DNA from: Acinetobacter sp. ANC 4862
GTDB lineage: Bacteria > Pseudomonadota > Gammaproteobacteria > Pseudomonadales > Moraxellaceae
DNA: 64,000 nt
Reading direction: 5' to 3'
Assembly: GCF_004336635.1 (NCBI RefSeq)
Contig: NZ_SJXH01000015.1
Span: forward strand, 1 to 64,000
Shown: positions 57,525 to 64,000 of the stretch, one piece after another
How the letters are laid out: each line of letters starts with the position of its first letter
Position numbering within the stretch: position 1 is the stretch's first letter
Translations under genes and position numbers: made by a program
The notes under the pieces: model-generated
The model's database searches: none
Told to the model about the DNA's origin: nothing
What the model saw: the letters and a program-made list of their open reading frames with translations, nothing else

Positions 57525-58871
57525 TTAACCTTGCGCCATGTTGTTGCGTTCAAGCACTGCATCTTCAAACAGTTTTTGTTCTTTCTGTTTATGCTCAACC
57601 GAGAAGCGAATCATCAGTACAAAGCTTGCTGCAATCACCACCAGTCCACCTAGAGCCATCAGGCAGGTTTGAATATCCAGCATGCCTTTCAGTAAGAAAC
57701 CTGCTGCCACTGCACCGACGTTACCGCCTGCGCCAATGATGCCAGCAACACCACCCAAAGCATCACGGTCAATGAAAGGCACCAAGGCATAGGTGGCACC
57801 ACAGGCCATGTGGGTAAACAGTGCAAAAACTGTCATGACCAGAATTGCGAGAACTGCGGTATTCATTTGAGAGAACAAGATCAGGAACAGGCCTTCCATC
57901 AAGATCATGCCGAACAGCACTTTGGTACGACCATCCAGGCCTTTTTTAATTGCGACTTTGTCCGAGACAATGCCACCTAAAGCACGGGCAAACAGCGCCA
58001 GTAAACCGAAGATCCCTGCTGCCAGTCCTGCTTCTTTGAGGCCAAAGCTAAAGTGTTCAACGTAGTACATCGCCACAATGTTATGAATGAAGATTTCAAT
58101 ACCGAAACACGCAGCATAAGCACCAAATAAAATCCAGACCCGGTAGTTACGTGCAGCGTGCATCAGAATCGCCATGCCGCCTTTTTTATCGCTACCAACT
58201 TGAATGCCTTGTGCACGAAGTTCTTTAAAGTTGCCTTGTGGACAGTCCTGGGTGAATTTCCAGTACATTGCACCGACAATCAGCATCATCAAACCTGGAA
58301 CAATGAGCGCAATTCTCCAGCCCATCGCCTGTTCAACACCAAACATCACCAAGGCAGCAAGCATTAACGGCATCAAGGCTTGAGTTGCACCACCACCCGC
58401 ATTCCCCCAACCTGCTGATGCAGCATTGGCAGTCCCGACCACATTCGGAGCGAACATAATACTGGTGTGATATTGCGTGATCACGAAGCTGGCACCAATG
58501 GCACCAATCAATAAGCGGAAGAAAAGGAAAGATTCATAGCTGTTGGCAGAGGCCACACCAAAGACAGGAATACTGCCGATAATCAGTAATGCGGTATAGG
58601 TTTTGCGTGGGCCATACTTATCACATAAAGGCCCGACAATCAGACGAACTAAAATAGTAATTGCGACTGCGGCAATATTAATATTGGCAATTTGATCTTT
58701 AGTAAGATGAAATTCACCTGCAATCACAGGCATCAATGGTGCACAGGCAAACCAGGCAAAGAAGCAGACAAAAAAAGCGAGCCAACTCATATGGAAGGCT
58801 CTCATCGCTGCGCTGTTAAAATTAAAAAGACTTATTTTTGTGGCTTTTTTTTCATATAAATTTGAAGACAT
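57525..58871 (-). CDS. narK: Nitrate/nitrite MFS transporter NarK/NasA-type
   Basis: This 448-residue MFS protein of the nitrate/nitrite porter family has about twelve helices, SWLAFFVCFFAWFACAPLMPVI in the first helix and glycine-rich stretches (AASAGWGNAGGGATQALMPL; GGVAGIIGAGGNVGAVAAGF) that are the nitrate signature of NNP porters. It is the first gene of the nitrate cluster, preceded by the sigma-54 promoter and hairpin leader below. Confidence 0.93.
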   Translation of the reverse strand: MSSNLYEKKATKISLFNFNSAAMRAFHMSWLAFFVCFFAWFACAPLMPVIAGEFHLTKDQIANINIAAVAITILVRLIVGPLCDKYGPRKTYTALLIIGSIPVFGVASANSYESFLFFRLLIGAIGASFVITQYHTSIMFAPNVVGTANAASAGWGNAGGGATQALMPLMLAALVMFGVEQAMGWRIALIVPGLMMLIVGAMYWKFTQDCPQGNFKELRAQGIQVGSDKKGGMAILMHAARNYRVWILFGAYAACFGIEIFIHNIVAMYYVEHFSFGLKEAGLAAGIFGLLALFARALGGIVSDKVAIKKGLDGRTKVLFGMILMEGLFLILFSQMNTAVLAILVMTVFALFTHMACGATYALVPFIDRDALGGVAGIIGAGGNVGAVAAGFLLKGMLDIQTCLMALGGLVVIAASFVLMIRFSVEHKQKEQKLFEDAVLERNNMAQG

Positions 58872-58905
58872 GGCCTTCTCCTTCCTGAACTGAACGTATA
58901 GGGTT

Positions 58906-58963
58906 ATCTGCTATGCGGATCGCTGCACACCAGATTCGATCAGAACGGACGTCGTTGGCCGTC
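58906..58963 (-). promoter_or_regulatory. Tandem ANTAR-type RNA hairpins in the narK leader
   Basis: On the minus strand, hairpin 1 (58963-58944) has arms GACGGCC and GTCCGTT with one mismatch and the hexaloop AACGAC (A at 1, G at 4). Hairpin 2 (58935-58906) has arms ATCTG-TGTGC and GCATA-CAGAT with G-G mismatch and an 8-nt loop beginning AGCGAT, also A1 and G4. NasT-type proteins bind paired hairpins of this kind. No U run follows the second, so the termination step is unclear. Confidence 0.55.
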
Positions 58964-59004
58964 TTACAAATTTTTTAAAGTCGTCTTTGACTCAATATGA
59001 ATTA

Positions 59005-59020
59005 AGCAATGTCCATGCCA
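59005..59020 (-). promoter_or_regulatory. Sigma-54 promoter of narK
   Basis: The minus strand reads TGGCATGGACATTGCT: the -24 GG and -12 GC elements (59019-59018 and 59007-59006) at the standard distance. The start site is expected near 58994, giving a leader of about 120 nt. Confidence 0.75.
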
Positions 59021-59150
59021 ATATGATAAAAACATCATTAACTCAATATTTTTTATAAATTTTTATGATGGATTGATCATTTTTGATCTTCATCATTGCA
59101 GCATGTTCATCTGATTAACAACGTAGAGCTAAGGAAACGGATTGCGGTTG

Positions 59151-59188
59151 TGCTTCCTTGTAGCGCATTTTTGCATTAATACGGTGCA
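59151..59188. promoter_or_regulatory. Paired NtrC-like binding sites
   Basis: TGCATT-AATAC-GGTGCA (59172-59188) matches the 17-bp NtrC consensus TGCACC-N5-GGTGCA with two deviations. TGCTTC-CTTGT-AGCGCA (59151-59167) is a second, weaker dyad with the same length. Centres are 21 bp apart, two helical turns. They lie 160-190 bp before the narK start site and 90-125 bp before the nasT start site. Confidence 0.6.
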
Positions 59189-59250
59189 CAACCCGATAAT
59201 GGTTAATTTTTATGTCTGATTTTATTGAATTAATGCAGTTTTAACTGTTT

Positions 59251-59266
59251 TGGCATTTTAATTGCT
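59251..59266 (+). promoter_or_regulatory. Sigma-54 promoter of nasT
   Basis: TGGCAT-TTTAA-TTGCT has the -24 GG and -12 GC elements at the standard distance, on the plus strand. The start site would fall near 59277, 20-45 bp before nasT. Confidence 0.7.
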
Positions 59267-59320
59267 TTGCATTTGCTATGACTTTTCTTTCAGGCTTTGC
59301 CTGATGATATTTTAGCCGAT

Positions 59321-59908
59321 ATGCCAAAACTGAAAATCGCACTGATTGATGAAGATCAAGAACGTGCCAACTATATTAAAGCCTCCCTGATCGAACACAA
59401 TTTCGAGGTGGTCGCATGCCTGACCATTGACCATTTAAGCATGTTCCGTCTGGAACAACTGCATGCTGACGTGATATTGCTGGATATGGATCACCCGCAT
59501 CGTGACATTATTGAAAGCTGTGTCAGCCAGTTCGATTTGCCAACGGTTCTGTTCACTAAAAACAGCCATAAAGATACCATCAAAAGTGCCATCGATGCCG
59601 GGGTAACGGCTTATATCGTCGACGGTATTGACCCCTCTAAACTGGAAAGTATTTTAGAAATTTCAATTGAACAGTTTAAAAAACACAAGAAATTACTCGG
59701 CGATCTGGAAGATACCAAAAATAAACTGGCAGATCGTAAAGATGTGGAAAAAGCCAAAGTACTCATGATGCGATTGCATTCCTTAACTGAAGATCAGGCG
59801 TTTCAATTACTGCGCAAAAATGCCATGAGCCATCGTATGACCATTGGAGAAATGGCACGGCGTTTATTAGATGCTCAACAATTATTACAAAACCAATTCA
59901 AGGATTAA
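59321..59908 (+). CDS. nasT: ANTAR-domain antiterminator NasT
   Basis: NasT is the RNA-binding antiterminator of nitrate assimilation. The 195-residue protein has an N-terminal receiver-like domain (KIALIDEDQERANYI, DVILLDMDHP) and a C-terminal ANTAR domain (about 135-190: VEKAKVLMMRLHSLTEDQAF, RMTIGEMARRLLDA). An in-frame TTG at 59297 is also possible; neither start has a good RBS. The gene is divergent from narK, ends 3 bp before nasS, and has the sigma-54 promoter just upstream. Confidence 0.9.
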   Translation: MPKLKIALIDEDQERANYIKASLIEHNFEVVACLTIDHLSMFRLEQLHADVILLDMDHPHRDIIESCVSQFDLPTVLFTKNSHKDTIKSAIDAGVTAYIVDGIDPSKLESILEISIEQFKKHKKLLGDLEDTKNKLADRKDVEKAKVLMMRLHSLTEDQAFQLLRKNAMSHRMTIGEMARRLLDAQQLLQNQFKD

Positions 59909-59911
59909 GCC

Positions 59912-60910
59912 ATGACAGATTTAGAAAAAACCCAAATCCAGATCGGCTATATTCCTTTGCTGGATTGTGTGGCCATTCTTTGGGCCAAGCAGCATGGTTT
60001 TTTTGATGAAGTCGGCTTAGACATCACCTTGGTCAAAGAAGCATCCTGGGCAAGTTTGAGAGACCGGTTGGCGTTTGGCTTTTTAGATGCTGCACATTGT
60101 CTGTCTGCCATGCTTCCTGCTGCCGCTCTGGGTGAAGACCAGCTGGGAATCCCCCTGCAAACGGCTTTGGTGTTAAGTCATAACCGTGCCTTTATTAGTC
60201 TAAGTCAAAAATTATGCTTTGAGCTGAATATTTCTGCACAAGACAACCCGCAACAATCCGCAGAAAAATTAGTCACTGCCATACAACAACAAAAACCGAT
60301 TCATTTGGCACATGTCTTTAAGCAGTCGATTCATCATTATTGTTTAAGAGAATGGCTCGCCCTAGCCGACCGTGATGTTGCACAAAGCATCAAGCTCACG
60401 ACCCTTCCTCCTCCTTATATGGTAGAAGCATTAAGCAATCATGTCATTGATGGTTTTTGTGTCGGTGAACCATGGAATACACAGAGTGAACTGTTGGGCA
60501 TCAGCCAGATTGTAGCATCCAGTCAGGATATTATTCCTCAAGTGGCGGATAAGGTTTTAGCGGTCACTGCTGACTGGGCAGAACAGCATGCCAACACCCA
60601 TCTGGCCCTAACTCAAGCCATTCAAAAAGCGCAACAAGAACTAAAAGATCTAGAGGATTATACTGAAGTTTGGCAAATGCTCATTGACTTCAATATTGTG
60701 CAGTTTCAATGTTCTGAAAGCATTCATGTGCAGAAGTTCCATTCTATTCAAAATATTATTCGGCATTTTGTAGATGATTCATCTCAGCCCAAGGTTGAAG
60801 ATTTTCAATGGCTGCTTCGGCAAATGCTGAAATGGGATAATCAAATCAGCCTGAATGATGCCGTGATTGAGAAAATCAGCCAGAACTGTATTTTATCCTT
60901 GAACCATTAA
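59912..60910 (+). CDS. nasS: Nitrate-sensing protein NasS
   Basis: This 332-residue protein is of the nitrate-binding NrtA/CmpA family (GYIPLLDCVAILWAKQHGFF, LVKEASWASLRDRLAFGFLDAAHC, GFCVGEPWN) but has no signal peptide, so it stays in the cytoplasm. NasS holds NasT inactive until nitrate or nitrite binds. It is cotranscribed with nasT (3-bp gap), and no transporter genes are next to it, in agreement with a sensor role. Confidence 0.92.
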   Translation: MTDLEKTQIQIGYIPLLDCVAILWAKQHGFFDEVGLDITLVKEASWASLRDRLAFGFLDAAHCLSAMLPAAALGEDQLGIPLQTALVLSHNRAFISLSQKLCFELNISAQDNPQQSAEKLVTAIQQQKPIHLAHVFKQSIHHYCLREWLALADRDVAQSIKLTTLPPPYMVEALSNHVIDGFCVGEPWNTQSELLGISQIVASSQDIIPQVADKVLAVTADWAEQHANTHLALTQAIQKAQQELKDLEDYTEVWQMLIDFNIVQFQCSESIHVQKFHSIQNIIRHFVDDSSQPKVEDFQWLLRQMLKWDNQISLNDAVIEKISQNCILSLNH

Positions 60911-61089
60911 CATGAACCATCGCTCCAGCCATACAAACTCCCATAAGGTGCCGGAGCTAAATCATTCATTTTGATTATTTTTACTTGCGATCAGATTTTT
61001 ATCTTTTAGTTCTATTTCTGTGATTTTCCACAAATTTTCTCCACATTTTTACGCTATCTTACGCAAAATTACATTTGGAACATCAAATA

Positions 61090-63165
61090 ATGAAACGCAT
61101 ACAACCGCGTTGGCAATTAAGCGCATTAAGTTGTGCCTTGCTCACTTTCATGTCCCCAACTTGGGCTGCTGATTCCATTACAAATACAATAACAGACAGC
61201 GCGCCAGAACAAACAGCACCAGTACAAACACTGGCCACTTTAAAATTTAAAGCAACACCAGCGACAGTAAAAGATCCGGATATCAGTGCGGTTGCCAAAA
61301 CCATCGTCACGCGTGAGGAAATGCTGCAATTTGGCGATCAGTCTGTGAATGATGCTCTGCGTCGTGCTGCAGGCTTTCAGATGCCAACTCCTGGACAAGG
61401 TCCACGCGGTGGTGGCGGTGCATCAGGTATGCGTTTTCGTGGTGGCGGTGCCCCGGTATTTTTGATTAATGGTGAAGCTGTACAAGGCGGTCCACGTGGT
61501 GGAATGTCTGTCGTCGACAGCATTACCCCGGACATGATTGAGCGGATTGAAATTACCAAGCAACCGAGTGTGGCTCAGGCATCGGTAGCCTCTTCTGCGG
61601 TGATTAATATCATTTTAAAACAACCGTTAGATCATGCCCGCATAAGCGGAACAGTCCGTGCTGGATATGGTTTGGCAAAATCGGATCAAAAAGAAGAACA
61701 ACGTAAAAATATCAGTGTTCAGGCTGACGGTCGTGATAACGCATGGTTATACAGTCTGTCTGCCAACCAGATGTGGAATGACACCACCTCTATTACACAG
61801 ACACAAAACAGTACCGAAACACGAGAACAAAAACGAGTAACTGAACGCAAGTCGCAAATGGTTTCACCCCGTGTTGAATATGAATTAGATGATCAACAAA
61901 AACTGGTTGCGGAATTGTTCTATCGCAATAATGAAAGTAACGGTGTTCGTGGCGACCAGTTTCAGCATGATAAAAATGACAGTATCCGTTTAAATACCCG
62001 TTATGAGCGTAAAGACAAAGGTAATTCAGATAAAATTCGCCTTTCTGTTGAACAGCAGAATGAAACTGAATCAACACGCTCTCCTTCATTCAGCAGCTAT
62101 ACTGATGAAACTGTAAATGAATATGGTATTGCGTATGACGGTGTGCGTAAATTCAATCAAAATCGTCAGCTTAAATTTGGTGCAGATGCTCGTACCAATC
62201 AACTCGACAGCAATGTCAGCCAAAGTTTAGATGAACAACTCTATGCATTATATGCTGAAGGGAGCTGGAAATTTACCGACCGTCAGACAGTCACTTTAGG
62301 TGCCCGCCAAGAATGGATCGAGCGCTCTGGTTTAGTCGATTATAGCGACAGTCACTTAAGCCCAGTCTTGGCACATCGTTTTGACTTGGATGATCATTGG
62401 TCTTTACAAACTAATATCAGTCAGGCTTTCCGTAGCCCTAAAGCAGACCGTTTATTGCCCACGGTTTCCATTTCTACCGATAGTGATGCTGGTCGCCTAA
62501 ACAATCCGGATCGTGGCGGTAATCCCAATTTACGTCCTGAAAAAATCACTGCGTTTGAATCGACTTTAGGCTACAACACGCCATCAGGTGGTATCAATAT
62601 CACCGCGTTTCAACGTGAAATTGATGACTACATTGAAAAAGTCATTCGTCAGGAAGGTACCCGTTTTGTAGAACGTCCAGAAAACCAAAACAATGCCACC
62701 ACTTATGGGGTTGAAATTGCGGGTCGTTATGCATTAAAACAAACTGAAAATGGTCATTCATTTATGTTGAATGGACAACTGTCTACGGTACGTGCAAAAG
62801 TTGAAGACGCAAACCATCAAGAACGCATGGTGAGTGATGTTGCACCTTATACAGCAAGTGCAGGTCTGTCTTATAACTATCAGCCTTGGCGCATTTCAAC
62901 CAGTGTCAACCTGAACTACGTGCCTGAATTTACTCGTGCTTTGGACAACCAGCCCTATGACCGTACCAGCAATGAACGTGTCAACATGGATATCAGCTTC
63001 ACCAAACGCTTTAATGATGGCTGGGCAACCTCACTGAATGCACGCAATATTTTCAGCACAGACTATAAAGAGCGCTTAAGCAATCAGTCAGATGGCAGCC
63101 TGTATGAATCACGGGTCAATCAAGCGATTCCAAGTGTATTAATCAGTCTGGAAAAGAAATTCTAA
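61090..63165 (+). CDS. TonB-dependent outer-membrane receptor
   Basis: The 691-residue protein has a signal peptide ending in TWA (about residue 26), a plug domain (TREEMLQFGDQSVNDALRRA, VSVVDSITPDMIERIEI-like), and a beta-barrel ending in Phe. The plug holds an unusual Gly/Arg-rich run (GPRGGGGASGMRFRGGGAP) where other receptors have a shorter RGxG sequence. Substrate unknown: a siderophore, haem or metal chelate is possible. The ATG at 61090 starts a good signal peptide; GGAAC is the RBS. It follows nasS by 179 bp with no obvious link. Confidence 0.85.
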   Translation: MKRIQPRWQLSALSCALLTFMSPTWAADSITNTITDSAPEQTAPVQTLATLKFKATPATVKDPDISAVAKTIVTREEMLQFGDQSVNDALRRAAGFQMPTPGQGPRGGGGASGMRFRGGGAPVFLINGEAVQGGPRGGMSVVDSITPDMIERIEITKQPSVAQASVASSAVINIILKQPLDHARISGTVRAGYGLAKSDQKEEQRKNISVQADGRDNAWLYSLSANQMWNDTTSITQTQNSTETREQKRVTERKSQMVSPRVEYELDDQQKLVAELFYRNNESNGVRGDQFQHDKNDSIRLNTRYERKDKGNSDKIRLSVEQQNETESTRSPSFSSYTDETVNEYGIAYDGVRKFNQNRQLKFGADARTNQLDSNVSQSLDEQLYALYAEGSWKFTDRQTVTLGARQEWIERSGLVDYSDSHLSPVLAHRFDLDDHWSLQTNISQAFRSPKADRLLPTVSISTDSDAGRLNNPDRGGNPNLRPEKITAFESTLGYNTPSGGINITAFQREIDDYIEKVIRQEGTRFVERPENQNNATTYGVEIAGRYALKQTENGHSFMLNGQLSTVRAKVEDANHQERMVSDVAPYTASAGLSYNYQPWRISTSVNLNYVPEFTRALDNQPYDRTSNERVNMDISFTKRFNDGWATSLNARNIFSTDYKERLSNQSDGSLYESRVNQAIPSVLISLEKKF

Positions 63166-63170
63166 ACATA

Positions 63171-63200
63171 AAAAACCGGTGCCCTGACACCGGTTTTTCT
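63171..63200 (+). terminator. Intrinsic terminator of the TonB receptor gene
   Basis: AAAAACCGGTG (63171-63181) pairs with CACCGGTTTTT (63188-63198) around CCCTGA. Confidence 0.9.
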
Positions 63201-63274
63201 TATCCATACATTTATTTTTCAAATATTCTGCAACAACTTATATTTTTATTGGATCACAAATCTGGATAACAACG

Positions 63275-63559
63275 TTAATTTTTGCTTTGTAGCTCTTTAA
63301 GTAAACTTGCAATTCTTAAGGTGTGTGGTCGGTTTCCCTTTTGTTCCATGACTTTATTTTCAATCCGCCACAAATATTCAAAAATCTCTGATTCATCTGC
63401 ATTCTCGCAAATCATCATAAACAATTTAGGCAAATAATCTTCATATTCATCAGACATGGATCGGATGCTACGAATCCCTAAAGGATCCCATTCTTTGAGT
63501 AAAATTTTATGAATTGCATGTAATAATAATGTTGCTTCATTCGCATGTTCGACTTTCAT
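63275..63559 (-). CDS. Small hypothetical protein, DUF1871-like
   Basis: A 94-residue protein with HAIHKILLKEWDPLGIRSIRS, DEYEDYLPKLFMMI and an ESEIFEYLWRIE helix. This resembles the WDPxGI...DEYDxY pattern of the DUF1871 family, whose function is not known. It has no signal peptide or membrane helix. It is convergent with the TonB receptor gene. Confidence 0.65.
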   Translation of the reverse strand: MKVEHANEATLLLHAIHKILLKEWDPLGIRSIRSMSDEYEDYLPKLFMMICENADESEIFEYLWRIENKVMEQKGNRPHTLRIASLLKELQSKN

Positions 63560-63845
63560 TAAACTTCCCCCATCCTTAGGAATTTAATATAAAAATCATA
63601 TAAGTTGACTATAATTTACTCGCATCAATATGATCAAGTATTTTTTAAAAATATTGATCATTTATTAAATAAAAAATAATTTATTTACCAAATAGAAAAC
63701 TATACTTTTATAAAAAACAATGCCTTCATCGCTATCTATTCATTCAAAAATTCTCACCTTAAACCTGATTCACATCTTTTTAGCAGTAAAAGTTCTTCTG
63801 GTTGATCCAATTTATTTGCATTAAAAATGATTTTAAGTGCTTATC

Positions 63846-63923
63846 TAACACCCACCTTTAATACCTACATCAAACCATTTAAAAAACCATAAAAATTCAA
63901 TAACGTGAAATGGTAGGTGTTTG
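63846..63923. repeat. Inverted GGTRGGTGTT motifs near the right edge
   Basis: GGTAGGTGTTTG (63912-63923, plus) and GGTGGGTGTTAG (63857-63846, minus) are inverted and share 10 of 12 bases. A second GGTAGGT lies at 63923-63929. A CGGTGA/TCACCG dyad is at 63965-63979. The stretch 63560-64000 is otherwise AT-rich with no supported gene. Confidence 0.35.
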
Positions 63924-64000
63924 GTAGGTAGGATTTCTTCCCTGTTCCTTTGATACTCAATTTACGGTGAGGGTCACCGATAACAACATACCAATGGTAG

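Noticed and set aside
63860..64000. Minus-strand open stretch of about 44 codons entering from the right edge
   Set aside because: It reads to the window end with no recognised similarity, and its body would lie outside the window, so no gene call is possible.

Overview
The window looks like a chromosomal segment of Acinetobacter (Moraxellaceae, Gammaproteobacteria). The DNA is AT-rich. The proteins read as Acinetobacter-type MutS, DnaE, Fis, LptABC and MetQ, and several gene orders match that lineage and its relatives (prmA–DUF3426–fis–purH–purD, kdsD–kdsC–lptC–lptA–lptB, moa/mod genes beside an assimilatory nas cluster). I see no IS element, phage module, CRISPR array or resistance gene. 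The species cannot be fixed from sequence alone.

Layout. 0–6.6 kb: an aromatic-acid type MFS transporter with an operator-like triple repeat, mnmG, a small secreted Met/Gln/Pro-tailed protein, and two tandem BASS-family transporters. 6.6–12.3 kb: prmA, a zinc-ribbon membrane protein, fis with a long structured leader, purH and purD. 12.3–16 kb: a gene-free AT-rich stretch, then the methionine importer metQ-metN-metI. 16–24.5 kb: dnaE, trmJ-cysE, and two lipoproteins, one with a C-terminal alpha/beta-hydrolase domain. 25–32 kb: mutS, ferredoxin fdxA, an M15-type lipoprotein, an O-methyltransferase, a double-domain universal stress protein, a hexapeptide acyltransferase and a YigZ/IMPACT protein. 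32–37 kb: a complete type I secretion system (OMP, ABC/permease, adaptor) without a substrate gene. 37–41 kb: the LPS/Kdo locus kdsD-kdsC-lptC-lptA-lptB. 41–43 kb: cysS, tRNA-Gly(GCC) and a carboxymuconolactone-decarboxylase-like protein.

43–61 kb is one functional unit for nitrate assimilation. On the minus strand lie narK (uptake), nirB (nitrite reductase), a NirD-like/FAD-reductase fusion, nasA (nitrate reductase), mobA, moaA-moaD-moaE-moaCB-moeA (molybdenum cofactor) and modA-modB-modC (molybdate uptake). Divergently on the plus strand are nasT (ANTAR antiterminator) and nasS (its nitrate-sensing partner). The narK–nasT intergenic region holds two divergent sigma-54 promoters, a pair of NtrC-like dyads two helical turns apart, and two tandem hairpins in the narK leader whose loops fit the ANTAR pattern. 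Nitrogen status and nitrate availability can therefore both be read from the DNA here. 61–64 kb: a TonB-dependent receptor, a small hypothetical protein and a gene-poor right edge with inverted GGTRGGTGTT motifs.

The control region of the nitrate cluster is the most informative part of the window. The most unusual proteins are the NirD–FAD reductase fusion, MoaE with a His-rich tail, the short ModC and the small secreted protein with an MQP-repeat tail.
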